Shown: in pieces, positions 1-7,518 of the stretch
Layout: each line of letters starts with the position of its first letter
Position numbering within the stretch: position 1 is the stretch's first letter
IMG/VR virus record: IMGVR_UViG_3300042261_000100
Coordinates: 1 to 43,126 of that record
Length of the DNA: 43,126 bases
Origin: a virus
Reading direction: 5' to 3' (one strand)
Program-made: the position numbers and the translations under genes
Notes under the pieces: model-generated
The model's input: only the letters and a program-made list of their open reading frames with translations
The model's database searches: none
Told to the model about the DNA's origin: nothing

Positions 1-254
1 TTTGGTCAGGCGTTGCAACCACATTCGGTGTAGGTACAACAGCTTTGGCTACTAAATTCACAGCTGCTGGTGCAGTTGATGGCGCTGCTGTTGGTGTACT
101 TTCAGTTACTCCAGGTACTGATGCTACTCGTACAGGTGCATTTATTGATGTAGGTACAACAGACGTTAAGATTGCTGTTACATCAACAAACACAGGTACA
201 GGCACTGGCGTAATTACAGTTCGCTACTTACAAGCTAACAATCTAACATCATAA
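1..254 (+). CDS. C-terminal part of a small virion (head/decoration-like) protein, cut by window edge
   Basis: The reading frame is open from base 3 to the TAA at 252-254, so the 5' end lies outside the window. The TTG at 45 could be taken as a start, but the residues before it (WSGVATTFGVGTTAL) have the same character as the rest, so it is more likely internal. The visible part is rich in Thr, Gly, Val and Ala with short beta-strand-like runs and no Cys. A 13-base string beginning gtaggtacaaca occurs twice (about 30 and 152), giving an internal repeat. The next gene follows after a short gap. It may be a capsid decoration or head-fibre protein; that is inferred from position and composition only. 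Confidence 0.7.
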   Translation, partial: WSGVATTFGVGTTALATKFTAAGAVDGAAVGVLSVTPGTDATRTGAFIDVGTTDVKIAVTSTNTGTGTGVITVRYLQANNLTS

Positions 255-266
255 TAGGAGCCAATT

Positions 267-545
267 ATGGCTATTCAAACAGATGTTATGGCTAAAAGCT
301 TGACGACGACTGGTAGCGTATATGGCGCTCGCGCACGTGTACGTGGCATGGTAATCGTTCCAGGCACAGGCGCAGGTAGTGTTGTGTTGAAAGATGGCGG
401 TGCTTCTGGTACTACTATTATGACTATCCCTACCACAGCGCTTGGCGAGCCATTCAATGTGCTAATTCCAGCAGACGGTGTTCTGTTCGAAACTAGCGTT
501 TACGCAACATTGACTGACGCAGGCGTTACGGTATTTTATGGCTAA
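267..545 (+). CDS. Small beta-rich structural protein, likely head-associated
   Basis: A 92-residue protein with an AGGAGCC ribosome-binding site a few bases before the ATG. It is rich in Val, Gly, Thr and Ala with alternating hydrophobic residues, and ends in VTVFYG. It resembles the small cement or decoration-like proteins that follow capsid genes in podovirus-like genomes, but I do not recognise a named family. Its last 8 bases overlap the next gene in another frame. Composition and lack of a signal peptide fit a virion component. Confidence 0.75.
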   Translation: MAIQTDVMAKSLTTTGSVYGARARVRGMVIVPGTGAGSVVLKDGGASGTTIMTIPTTALGEPFNVLIPADGVLFETSVYATLTDAGVTVFYG

Positions 546-810
546 GAAACAGGTAAATTTATCTGTTGGCAAAGGTGAGAAGTTACCAGTCTCGAAAGGG
601 GCTGGTCTTACCGCTAAAGGCCGTGCTAAGTATAACCGTGAGACCGGTTCTAACCTGAAAGCTCCGGCACCTAACCCAAAGACTAAAGCAGATGCTGGAC
701 GTCGTAAATCGTTTTGTGCGCGGATGTCAGGTATGCCAGGCCCTATGAAGGATGAGAAAGGTCGTCCAACACGTAAGGCAGCCTCATTGAAAAGGTGGAA
801 TTGCAAATGA
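538..810 (+). CDS. Basic conserved phage protein, DUF6321-like
   Basis: A 90-residue basic protein with the recognisable features LTAKGRAKYNRETGSNLKAP near residues 25-44 and a C-terminal part with RRKSFCARMSGMPGPM and SLKRWNCK. This pattern is conserved in many tailed phages, where it is annotated DUF6321 or as a hypothetical virion protein. Lys/Arg richness suggests contact with DNA or an acidic partner, which is inference. The ATG lies inside the end of the preceding gene, and the TGA overlaps the next start by ATGA, so these genes are translationally linked. Confidence 0.85.
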   Translation: MAKKQVNLSVGKGEKLPVSKGAGLTAKGRAKYNRETGSNLKAPAPNPKTKADAGRRKSFCARMSGMPGPMKDEKGRPTRKAASLKRWNCK

Positions 811-1001
811 TTCACAAGCTATCCGAGATTAATGACCACACTAAACATGTTATGGATTGGACTTCGATTGGTATTATGTTAGGTTCATTAATTCAAATAT
901 TGCCTTCTATTGCAGCAGCATTATCAATCGTATGGACAGTTATTCGTATTTACGAGACTAAGACTGTTCAAGGTTGGCTAAAGAAAGGAAAAACGAAATG
1001 A
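807..1001 (+). CDS. Single-span membrane protein, candidate class II (T7-type) holin
   Basis: A 64-residue protein. I chose the ATG at 807, which overlaps the upstream TGA and has AAAGGTGG before it, rather than the GTG at 795. A short polar N-terminus (about residues 1-17) is followed by one long hydrophobic stretch (about 20-45, containing SIAAALSIVWTVIRIYE) and a basic tail ending KKGKTK. This layout resembles T7-like small holins, which form lesions in the inner membrane to release endolysin. A second membrane protein sits beside the endolysin at 17496, so which is the functional holin is open. Confidence 0.7.
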   Translation: MIHKLSEINDHTKHVMDWTSIGIMLGSLIQILPSIAAALSIVWTVIRIYETKTVQGWLKKGKTK

Positions 1002-1093
1002 TTGTTAATCCAAATGGTCAAGCACCTAAGAAACCTGAGACTCCAGCGGAGCCAGTAGCAACAAAGAAAAAGACTAAGAAAGATGCCGAGTAA
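998..1093 (+). CDS. 31-residue Pro/Lys-rich small protein
   Basis: This short frame reads from the ATG at 998, overlapping the upstream TGA as ATGA, to the TAA at 1091-1093. The protein starts MIVNPNGQAPKKPETP and ends in a Lys-rich stretch finishing KKDAE. It fills what would otherwise be an 80-base gap in a region with almost no gaps, and GGAAAAACGAA precedes the start. The next gene begins inside it at 1083. Function is unknown; it may be a small virion-associated tail. The support is positional, so confidence is moderate. Confidence 0.55.
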   Translation: MIVNPNGQAPKKPETPAEPVATKKKTKKDAE

Positions 1094-1502
1094 ATCAAAA
1101 GCTCAGCATAATCTAATGGCGATGGTTGCCCATGATAAGGCAGCCTCAAAGCGATTAGGTATTCCACAATCCGTCGGCAAAGACTTTACAGCTGCTGACA
1201 AAGGCAAAAAGTTTAAGGAGGGCGGTATGGCTCTATTCAAAGGTAAAGAATCTAAAGCTGAAGAAATGGCAGAAGCTAAAGCTGTTAAATCAGGTAAGCT
1301 CACTCCAGCTCAATATGCTAAGGGTGAAAAGAAAGAAGGCCATGGCGCTGGCGCTTTAGCTAAAGGCAAAGCACTCAAATCAGGCAAGTTATCTGCTGAA
1401 AAATACGCAGGTGAAGGCATGAAGTGCGGTGGTAAAGTTAAGAAATACGCTCGCGGCGGTGGTATTGAAGTACGTGGTAAAACTCGTGGAAAGATGGTGT
1501 AA
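1083..1502 (+). CDS. Basic Lys/Gly-rich small phage protein with GGGIEVRGKTRG tail
   Basis: A 139-residue protein starting MPSKSKAQHNLMAMVAHD, an N-terminus I know from many aquatic phage proteins of unknown function. The middle holds two copies of a K-A-x-K-S-G-K-L-x-x-x-x-Y-A unit (about residues 68-80 and 98-110). The C-terminus carries KYARGGGIEVRGKTRGKMV, almost repeated in the next gene. The high positive charge suggests binding to DNA or to the capsid interior; this is inference. It starts inside the 31-residue gene upstream. Confidence 0.85.
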   Translation: MPSKSKAQHNLMAMVAHDKAASKRLGIPQSVGKDFTAADKGKKFKEGGMALFKGKESKAEEMAEAKAVKSGKLTPAQYAKGEKKEGHGAGALAKGKALKSGKLSAEKYAGEGMKCGGKVKKYARGGGIEVRGKTRGKMV

Positions 1503-1743
1503 TTATGGCTGATAAACCACAAGATAAGAGCTTCATGACTAAGGTCAAGGAGTATGTTATTGGTACTCCTGAGCAGAATAAAAAAGCTGCTGAAGAGATG
1601 AAGGCTCAGGATAAGAAGAATCCTGACAGTACTCAAGCTAAGATTAACAAGGCAACCAACTATAGCGGCTATAAAAAGGGCGGCAAAGTTAAGTGCATGG
1701 CTCGTGGCGGTGGTATCGAGGTACGTGGTAAAACACGAGGCCG
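1429..1743 (+). repeat. Direct repeat encoding the GGKVK-ARGGGIEVRGKTRG module
   Basis: DNA around 1429-1491 and 1681-1743 encodes almost the same 20-residue module at the ends of two neighbouring genes, with long identical strings such as ggtggtattgaagtacgtgg against ggtggtatcgaggtacgtgg. A partial third copy occurs at about 1859-1875. The differences are mostly at third codon positions, so the protein sequence is what is kept. Confidence 0.8.
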
Positions 1744-1753
1744 TTTTGTATGA
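1505..1753 (+). CDS. Basic small protein, paralogous tail to upstream gene
   Basis: An 82-residue protein. The N-terminal part (MADKPQDKSFMTKVKEYVIG) may form an amphipathic helix. The C-terminal 25 residues hold KKGGKVK followed by MARGGGIEVRGKTRGRFV, matching the end of the preceding protein both as protein and as DNA (about 1681-1743 against 1429-1491). The stop overlaps the next ATG (ATGA). It is probably packaged or assembly-related given its location among head and connector genes, but no function is known to me. Confidence 0.8.
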   Translation: MADKPQDKSFMTKVKEYVIGTPEQNKKAAEEMKAQDKKNPDSTQAKINKATNYSGYKKGGKVKCMARGGGIEVRGKTRGRFV

Positions 1754-1950
1754 GAGCCTCTCGTGGCATGGGGATTATCAATCCCAAGAAGATGCCTGGG
1801 GCTAGAGGTAAAACGATTGTTCGTAAGGACAAGCCTCAGTTTGTAAAAGAATATAAAAAGGGCGGTAAGGTTAAGTATGCTTATTGCGATGCTTGTGACC
1901 GCACAATTGATCAATGCATCTGCGGAATGCGGGGCGCTAAAGGTAAATAA
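1750..1950 (+). CDS. Small basic protein with CxxC/CxC putative zinc site
   Basis: A 66-residue protein starting MRASRGMGIINPKKMPGARG, an N-terminal pattern common in aquatic phage genomes. It shares the KKGGKVK segment with its two upstream neighbours. Near the C-terminus YCDACDRTIDQCICGM gives a Cys-x2-Cys-x5-Cys-x-Cys arrangement that could bind one zinc ion. The start overlaps the upstream stop by ATGA and the stop overlaps the next start by one base. The function is unknown; a small structural or assembly role is inferred. Confidence 0.8.
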   Translation: MRASRGMGIINPKKMPGARGKTIVRKDKPQFVKEYKKGGKVKYAYCDACDRTIDQCICGMRGAKGK

Positions 1951-2678
1951 TGGCAATTACAACTACAGTATCAGGCACCAGTACATTCAACCTAGATCTA
2001 AACAATCTAGTCGAAGAGGCTTTTGAGCGCTGTGGTTCTGAATTGCGCACAGGTTATGACCTGCGAACAGCACGTCGTAGCCTTAATTTATTGACTATTG
2101 AGTGGGCTAATCGCGGGATTAACCTTTGGACTCTCGAGCAGATTTCCATTCCATTAGTGCAAGGAACGATTACGTATGACCTTCCGGTTGATACTATTGA
2201 TTTGCTTGATCATGTGGTGCGTACGGGAACTGGTCAAAACCAAACAGATATCAATATCACCCGTATCAGTGAGTCAACTTACATTACGATCCCTAATAAG
2301 AATGCTCAAGGACGTCCTATCCAAGTTTGGATAAATCGCCAATCAGGTGCTGACTACCCTACAACAGGTGTTAAATACCCACAGATTAACGTGTGGCCTG
2401 CCCCAGAACAAAGTAGCTACTATACGTTTGTTGCGTATAGATTACGTCGCATCCAAGATGCGGGTGAAGGCGGCTCACACATGCAAGACCTACCTTTCCG
2501 CTTCCTTCCAGCTATGGTAGCTGGTTTGGCATACTACTTGAGTCTGAAAATCCCTGGCGCTTTCGAGCGTTCGCAGTACTTAAAAGCTGAGTATGAGCAA
2601 GCTTATCAACTTGCGGCGGACGAGGATAGAGAAAAAGCCGCGCTACGATTAGCGCCTAGACAGCAGTTCATGAGGTAG
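1950..2678 (+). CDS. Head-tail connector/adaptor protein (P22 gp4-like tail accessory factor)
   Basis: A 242-residue protein. The N-terminal region (about residues 18-60) has the helical pattern EEAFERCGSELRTGYDLRTA followed by NLLTIEWANRGINLW. I recognise this as the conserved start of the tail accessory or head-tail adaptor proteins that sit under the portal ring in short-tailed phages (P22 gp4 group; functional analogue of T7 gp11). The middle is beta-rich, and the C-terminal 60 residues are again helical. Its place among connector genes agrees. The family assignment is from memory. Confidence 0.75.
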   Translation: MAITTTVSGTSTFNLDLNNLVEEAFERCGSELRTGYDLRTARRSLNLLTIEWANRGINLWTLEQISIPLVQGTITYDLPVDTIDLLDHVVRTGTGQNQTDINITRISESTYITIPNKNAQGRPIQVWINRQSGADYPTTGVKYPQINVWPAPEQSSYYTFVAYRLRRIQDAGEGGSHMQDLPFRFLPAMVAGLAYYLSLKIPGAFERSQYLKAEYEQAYQLAADEDREKAALRLAPRQQFMR

Positions 2679-2680
2679 CT

Positions 2681-3103
2681 ATGCCTAGTAAGTATAGCTC
2701 AGGAAAATTTGCGATTGCCCAATGTGATCGCTGTGGTTTTCGGTATAAGTTATCGCAGTTAAAGCGATTGGTTATTAAGACTAAGAATGTTAATATTCTT
2801 GTGTGTCAGGATTGCTGGGAACCCGATCAGCCGCAGTTGCAACTTGGTATGTACCCGGTGAATGACCCGCAGGCGGTAAGAAATCCACGACCAGATCTAG
2901 GATATTACCAGTCAGGTCTGAATGGCTTGCAATTAACGGATGTAACAAACCCTAATCCTAACTCGACTGGGGTACCGTTAGTCGGTAGTCGTGTGATTCA
3001 GTGGGGATGGGCCCCAGTAGGATTAAATGACCCATTTAATTTAGAAGTAAACCAATTGGTTGCCGTATCTGCTGAAGGTAGTGTAACCGTATCAACAACA
3101 TAG
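2681..3103 (+). CDS. Zinc-ribbon structural protein near the head-tail connector
   Basis: A 140-residue protein with two Cys pairs, QCDRCGFRY (about residues 14-22) and VCQDCWEPDQPQLQ (about 41-54), which together look like a treble-clef or zinc-ribbon site. The following segment GMYPVNDPQAVRNPRPD is a pattern I recall from conserved structural proteins of podovirus-like phages. The C-terminal half is beta-rich and ends SVTVSTT. GAGG precedes the start. Its place between the connector and another adaptor supports a virion role; the precise role is unknown. Confidence 0.75.
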   Translation: MPSKYSSGKFAIAQCDRCGFRYKLSQLKRLVIKTKNVNILVCQDCWEPDQPQLQLGMYPVNDPQAVRNPRPDLGYYQSGLNGLQLTDVTNPNPNSTGVPLVGSRVIQWGWAPVGLNDPFNLEVNQLVAVSAEGSVTVSTT

Positions 3104-3112
3104 GAGTTTAAA

Positions 3113-3304
3113 ATGGCGTTCAAATCAGGTGCACAAGGCATTAACACAAAAGGCAAAACCAAAGGTAAACAACTAGGTATTGACGGTGCTAAGTTAGGTA
3201 TCGATGGTGGTGTTTCAAAAGGCGGTAAAGCTAAGACTGTAACTTCTGCGGCAATGAAGAAGGTTGGTCGTAACATGGCTCGCGCAATGAACCAGAAAGG
3301 TTAA
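3113..3304 (+). CDS. Small basic Gly/Lys-rich protein
   Basis: A 63-residue basic protein preceded by a good AGGAG site. It contains TKGKTKGKQ and two close copies of the LGIDGxKLGIDGG type around residues 20-33, then a Lys/Arg-rich end (MKKVGRNMARAMNQKG). It belongs with the other short basic proteins of this region by composition, although it lacks the full GGGIEVRG motif. No family is recognised. A capsid-internal or DNA-contacting role is possible but not shown. Confidence 0.75.
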   Translation: MAFKSGAQGINTKGKTKGKQLGIDGAKLGIDGGVSKGGKAKTVTSAAMKKVGRNMARAMNQKG

Positions 3305-3306
3305 TC

Positions 3307-3525
3307 ATGGCTGAATATAAACAACCACAGACAGTAGCAAATCCGAATATTGGGTTTGATATTGATCCCAACACACTGAAAGCTGGTGACGTTGGTAAAA
3401 ACGCAGGTACACCTCGCGTGAGCTTGGGTAACCCAGGCCGTAATGAAGTTAAGACTTCAGGCGTTGTACAACGCGGTGCAGGTGCAGCAGTCCGCGGTAA
3501 AACATCACGTGGTCCTTTAGCATAA
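3307..3525 (+). CDS. Small protein with RGKT-type C-terminal motif
   Basis: A 72-residue protein that follows its neighbour after 2 bases. The N-terminal half is polar (MAEYKQPQTVANPNIGFDID); the C-terminal end AGAAVRGKTSRGPLA resembles the VRGKTRG ending of the proteins at 1083 and 1505. This suggests a shared C-terminal tag on several virion-region proteins. No family is recognised. It sits directly before an adaptor gene with an 8-base gap and a GGTAGAT sequence. Confidence 0.75.
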   Translation: MAEYKQPQTVANPNIGFDIDPNTLKAGDVGKNAGTPRVSLGNPGRNEVKTSGVVQRGAGAAVRGKTSRGPLA

Positions 3526-3533
3526 GGTAGATA

Positions 3534-4166
3534 ATGAATTACGCCCAGTTAGTTGCTGAGATTCAGAGTTATACAGAGAATCAGTTTCAGACTGATGATA
3601 TAAACACGTTCATTAAGCAAGCAGAGCAGCGTATTTATAACTCAGTGCAGTTTCCTGCTATTCGTAAGAATATGACCGGTACGACTACACCGAACAATAA
3701 ATACCTGACCTGTCCGGCTGGGTGGCTATCTACGTTCTCATTAGCTGTTGTTGACCCAACAACTAGCGACTATGACTACTTGTTGAATAAGGATGTTAAC
3801 TACATTCGTGCAGCATATCCAAAAGCGACTGATACAGGTAAACCTCTATATTATGCACTGTTTGACCAAAATACGTTCATTCTGGGTCCGACACCAGATA
3901 ACAATTACACTATGGAGCTTCATTTTTACTGTTATCCTGAGTCTATTGTTACTGCTGGTACTACTTGGCTTGGTGATAATTTTGACTCCGCATTACTATA
4001 TGGGGCTCTTTTGGAAGCGTATACGTACATGAAGGGCGAAGCTGACGTGCTAGCTAATTACAACGCTCGTTATAACGAGGCGATGGCACTACTCAAACAA
4101 CTTGGTGACGGTAAAGACCGTCAGGATGCTTACCGTTCTGGTCAAGTTAGGTACCCAGTACAATGA
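3534..4166 (+). CDS. Phage adaptor protein, SU10-adaptor-like
   Basis: A 210-residue protein. The N-terminal helix region (FIKQAEQRIYNSVQFPAIRK, about residues 26-45), a central beta part beginning PNNKYLTCPAGWLSTF, then GKPLYYALFDQNTFILGPTP and a helical C-terminus match the pattern of the phage adaptor proteins known from SU10 (Pfam SU10_adaptor). Those form a ring between portal and tail nozzle. The ATG at 4163 of the next gene overlaps its stop. Two adaptor-like proteins (this one and 1950) would be consistent with a short-tailed particle. Confidence 0.7.
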   Translation: MNYAQLVAEIQSYTENQFQTDDINTFIKQAEQRIYNSVQFPAIRKNMTGTTTPNNKYLTCPAGWLSTFSLAVVDPTTSDYDYLLNKDVNYIRAAYPKATDTGKPLYYALFDQNTFILGPTPDNNYTMELHFYCYPESIVTAGTTWLGDNFDSALLYGALLEAYTYMKGEADVLANYNARYNEAMALLKQLGDGKDRQDAYRSGQVRYPVQ

Positions 4167-4582
4167 TTACACAAACATTATGCAACGTCTTTAAACTCAA
4201 TCTTTTAAAAGGGTTAGAGGATTTTGACGTTGGTTCAGCGTACACATATAAGATCGCGTTGTATGACGCTAATGCGGATTTAAGTGCTGACACATTGATT
4301 TACACAACGAGCAATGAGGTAACAGGCACAGGATACACAGCTGGTGGAGCAACGCTTACTAAAGTAGCTCCCAGTTTAAGCGGATCAACAGCCATTGTAA
4401 CGTTCAGTAATGTTACTTGGAATCCAGCTAGTTTCACTACTAGAGGGGCGTTGATATATAATGCCACAACGAATGCAGCAGTTGCTGTACTAAATTTTGG
4501 CGAAGATAAAACCGCAGTGAATACATTCACTGTAACTTTCCCAGTGGCGGACGCAAACACTGCCATTATTCGCATTTCTTAG
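4163..4582 (+). CDS. Small beta-rich virion structural protein
   Basis: A 139-residue protein, Thr/Ala/Val-rich, with YKIALYDANADLS, EVTGTGYTAGGATLT and ARGALIYN-like segments (here TTRGALIYNATTNAAVAVL). I recall this pattern in conserved hypothetical structural proteins beside tail genes in aquatic phages. Alternating hydrophobic residues over the full length fit an all-beta fold. It overlaps the upstream gene by ATGA and is followed by an AGGAG site for the next gene. A role in the tail or fibre base is inferred from position. Confidence 0.7.
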   Translation: MITQTLCNVFKLNLLKGLEDFDVGSAYTYKIALYDANADLSADTLIYTTSNEVTGTGYTAGGATLTKVAPSLSGSTAIVTFSNVTWNPASFTTRGALIYNATTNAAVAVLNFGEDKTAVNTFTVTFPVADANTAIIRIS

Positions 4583-4591
4583 GAGTTAAAT

Positions 4592-5200
4592 ATGTTACAA
4601 AAAGAACAAGGCGGGTTTGGCGATAGCGCAACAATTACGTTGAATGCTGGCGCCACAAAAGATGAAACAGTAGGCATTGAAGGCCACTACCACGTAGAGT
4701 GCCGTGATGCAGCAGGTAACCTTAAATGGGAAGAGTCATTCCCTAATTTGGTTAATGCGGTTGGTAAAGAGCTTATGCTCGATACACTACTTAAAGGCTC
4801 AGCATACACAGTGACTGGCCCATACTTAGGCTTGATCGATGGTGGCTCCCCAACATTTGCAGCTTCAGATACAATGACCTCACACTCAGGTTGGACAGAG
4901 TTTGTTAACTACACAGTTGGCGGTTCAGCAGTGCGCGGTACAGCAGTATTTGCTTCAGCTACATCATCAGGCACAACACCAACTAACGTAACAACTTCAG
5001 CAGCTTCAGCAATCACATACACTATTACCGGTGCAGGTGGTACAGTAGGTGGTTGTTTCTTAGTAACTGGCTCAGGTGCTTCAAGCACTCAAAGTAATAC
5101 TGGCGGTACCTTGTATTCAGCTGGTGCTTTTGGTACAGCTAAGATTACTACAGCTGGCGATACAGTATCAGTAACATATAGCACAACCGCTACTAGCTAA
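4592..5200 (+). CDS. Beta-rich tail/fibre-region structural protein
   Basis: A 202-residue protein with a strong AGGAG site. The N-terminus contains GHYHVECRDAAGNLKWEE and NLVNAVGKELMLDTLL, recognisable in many phage proteins next to fibre genes. The C-terminal half is a Ser/Thr/Gly/Ala-rich beta region (about residues 110-200). It probably belongs to the tail, at the start of the fibre block. No enzymatic motif is visible and the exact function is unknown. Confidence 0.75.
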   Translation: MLQKEQGGFGDSATITLNAGATKDETVGIEGHYHVECRDAAGNLKWEESFPNLVNAVGKELMLDTLLKGSAYTVTGPYLGLIDGGSPTFAASDTMTSHSGWTEFVNYTVGGSAVRGTAVFASATSSGTTPTNVTTSAASAITYTITGAGGTVGGCFLVTGSGASSTQSNTGGTLYSAGAFGTAKITTAGDTVSVTYSTTATS

Positions 5201-5211
5201 GGAGGCCTTTA

Positions 5212-6336
5212 ATGGCTCTAGCGTTACATGATCGCGTCAGGCAGGGAGGTACGGCTAACACAACCGTTAGCTTTACCTTATCCTCTACTGTCCTTGGATT
5301 CCAGGACTTTACTGTTATTGGTAACGGTAATACTACCTATTATGCGGCTACTGACGCTGCAGGTGATTGGGAAGTCGGTATTGGTACATATTCAACGACA
5401 GGTCCTACGCTAACTCGTACGTTAATCCTATCCTCTAGCAATTCAGGTAGTGCCGTTACGTTCTCAGGACCGATTGAAGTCTGGGTCACATACCCGTCTG
5501 AGAAGTCAGTTAACCTTGATGATTCTGGTAATGTCAGTGCTTTAGGAACAGTTGCTTCAGGTACGTGGCAAGGTTCTACCGTAGGTGTCGCATATGGCGG
5601 TACAGGCGTAACATCATCTAGTGGTGCTAATTCAGTAGTTCTTCGCGATGCAGACGAGAACATTGTTGTAAACAGTGTTACTCAAGAGCTAACAAAAACA
5701 GCATCAGCAGGCGGCACAACAACGCTTACAGCCGCATCATCCCATTTCCAAGTACTAACAGGCACAAGCGCACAGACATACAAGCTGCCAGATGCCACAT
5801 CATTACCTACAGGATCTACCTGGGTATTTGATAATGACTCTACACAAAACCTGACAGTCACTGATAACGCAAATGCAACCATTGATGTTGTCGCTCCAGG
5901 TGGCTATTCAACGGTAGTGCTAGAAGCTAATGGCACGGTAGCTGGAGAATGGCTTCGTTATGGCATGATCCCTGCGGAAGTTAACTGGGGTACCAACAGC
6001 CTAGATTTGGGTGGTTCTACAGTTGTAACTAACGGTATCTGGCATGGCACAACAATTGCGACAGGCTACGGTGGTACAGGTTTAACTACATTCTCAGCTG
6101 CCAACTATGCGCTGTATTCAACAGACGCATCAACATTGGTTGCAGGTACATTACCAATTGCAGCAGGCGGTACAGGGCAAACAACAGCGAATGCAGCATT
6201 TAATGCACTAGCGCCAGATCAATCAACACATTCTGGACAATATTTAACAACGGATGGCACAAACACTTCATGGGCGAATGTAACTGCAGGCGACCCAGCT
6301 GGCACAGCGCTGTTCTTATCAACAATGATGGGCTAA
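5212..6336 (+). CDS. Tail fibre-like protein with GGTG repeats
   Basis: A 374-residue protein with a near-perfect AAGGAGG ribosome-binding site. The N-terminal ~100 residues (LGFQDFTVIGNGNTTYYAAT, then WEVGIGTYSTTGPTLTRTLI, ending VWVTYPSEKSV) match a common fibre N-terminal module. Repeated AYGGTGV/GYGGTGL/AAGGTGQ units near residues 125, 285 and 325 are typical of trimeric fibre shafts. The last part is a small Ala/Thr-rich domain. It is a candidate receptor-contact or fibre-base component. It opens the 10-kb fibre block. Confidence 0.8.
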   Translation: MALALHDRVRQGGTANTTVSFTLSSTVLGFQDFTVIGNGNTTYYAATDAAGDWEVGIGTYSTTGPTLTRTLILSSSNSGSAVTFSGPIEVWVTYPSEKSVNLDDSGNVSALGTVASGTWQGSTVGVAYGGTGVTSSSGANSVVLRDADENIVVNSVTQELTKTASAGGTTTLTAASSHFQVLTGTSAQTYKLPDATSLPTGSTWVFDNDSTQNLTVTDNANATIDVVAPGGYSTVVLEANGTVAGEWLRYGMIPAEVNWGTNSLDLGGSTVVTNGIWHGTTIATGYGGTGLTTFSAANYALYSTDASTLVAGTLPIAAGGTGQTTANAAFNALAPDQSTHSGQYLTTDGTNTSWANVTAGDPAGTALFLSTMMG

Positions 6337-6339
6337 TTT

Positions 6340-6666
6340 ATGACAACCTATACCAATACCTCTTATGTAGCAAAAAGCGTAGGGACATCAGCGTCTACAT
6401 TGACTACAGTTGCAAGTGCAACGACAGCTACACTAACAAGCTTGGTGGTAGCGAATACAACAACTTCACCGATTACCTGTGATGTGTATTTCACACGTTC
6501 TGCTACTGATTATTACCTAGTTAAAACAGCCACGGTTCCAGTAGGCGGATCTCTTGAGGTTATGCAAGGAAATAGGATAGTATTGATAGCAAGTGATGCG
6601 TTGAAAGTAGTGACAAGCGCAGCGTCTTCTGCAGATGTAGTTGCATCAGTTCTTTTAGCAGCGTAG
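6340..6666 (+). CDS. Small beta-rich virion protein in the fibre block
   Basis: A 108-residue Thr/Ala/Ser-rich protein with CDVYFTRSATDYYLVKTA and VPVGGSLEVMQGNRIVLIAS. The second segment is a pattern I have seen in small phage structural proteins predicted to be beta-barrels placed between fibre genes. It starts 3 bases after the upstream stop and is followed by AGAGG for the next gene. It may be a fibre cap or baseplate-like spike part; this is inference. Confidence 0.7.
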   Translation: MTTYTNTSYVAKSVGTSASTLTTVASATTATLTSLVVANTTTSPITCDVYFTRSATDYYLVKTATVPVGGSLEVMQGNRIVLIASDALKVVTSAASSADVVASVLLAA

Positions 6667-6674
6667 AGGTTTAA

Positions 6675-7517
6675 ATGGCATATATCGGCAACCAGCAGCA
6701 AAACCAAAGCTACTCACCTGGCGTTGATTATTTCAACGGTACTGGCTCAACGACTGCGTTTACATTAAGCCGTCCTGTAGCGTCTGTTTATCAAATCCAA
6801 GTAGTTGTTGAGAACGTCCCACAAAACCCAAGTTCTGCGTACACAGTGAGCGGAAACACGCTTACATTCACCAGCGCACCACCAAGTGGTACAAATAACA
6901 TTTATGTAAACTACACTAGCCCTAATACGCAGGTAGTTCAGCCAGGTCAAGGTACAGTTGGGTTAAGCCAAATTTCTGCTACTGGCACACCATCTAGTTC
7001 AACATATTTACGTGGCGATAACACTTGGGCAACTTTAATAACTTTTGATTCAGGCACCACAATGTTGTTTGCGCAAACATCGGCGCCAACTGGATGGACA
7101 AAATCTACATCACATGACAATAAAGCTTTAAGAGTTGTCAGCGGATCAGCTAGTTCAGGAGGTTCTGTTGCATTTACAACAGCTTTTGCTAGTCAAACTC
7201 CATCAGGTTCAGTTAGTGTAAGTGGAACTGTAGGAGCAACAACACTTACAACTAGCCAAGTTCCAAATGCTACAGGCACCTTAGTACAACAAGGCAATAG
7301 AGCGGGATTGCAATCGGGGACTGGAGTATTTTCTGGTGTTGGTTCAACTGCATATGCGCAGGTAGGAGCTGGTTCAGTTCCTGCTTCATTTAACTTTAGT
7401 CTTGGGTTTGGCGGTGGTTCTCATGGTCACTCATTTAGTGGATCAGGTTCGTTTTCAGGAACAGCAATCAACTTAGCAGTTCAATATGTTGATGTAATTA
7501 TTGCAACAAAGGATTAA
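6675..7517 (+). CDS. Tail fibre protein, MxYIGNQ N-terminal module
   Basis: A 280-residue protein. Residues 1-95 begin MAYIGNQQQNQSYSP and hold GSTTAFTLSRPV and APPSGTNNIYVNY; the fibre at 9271 has the same module. Residues 96-120 contain the linker SSSTYLRGDNTWATL. The rest (MLFAQTSAPTGWTK, later LAVQYVDVIIATKD) is a collar-like tip domain with Gly/Ser-rich loops. By eye the coding sequence turns more AT-rich at about 7040, where the tip begins, suggesting a domain swap. Two small AT-rich genes follow and may have come with the tip. Confidence 0.8.
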   Translation: MAYIGNQQQNQSYSPGVDYFNGTGSTTAFTLSRPVASVYQIQVVVENVPQNPSSAYTVSGNTLTFTSAPPSGTNNIYVNYTSPNTQVVQPGQGTVGLSQISATGTPSSSTYLRGDNTWATLITFDSGTTMLFAQTSAPTGWTKSTSHDNKALRVVSGSASSGGSVAFTTAFASQTPSGSVSVSGTVGATTLTTSQVPNATGTLVQQGNRAGLQSGTGVFSGVGSTAYAQVGAGSVPASFNFSLGFGGGSHGHSFSGSGSFSGTAINLAVQYVDVIIATKD

Positions 7518-7518
7518 C

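Noticed and set aside
462-815. 117-residue minus-strand frame
   Set aside because: It is antisense to two good late genes and has no start signal or recognisable protein.
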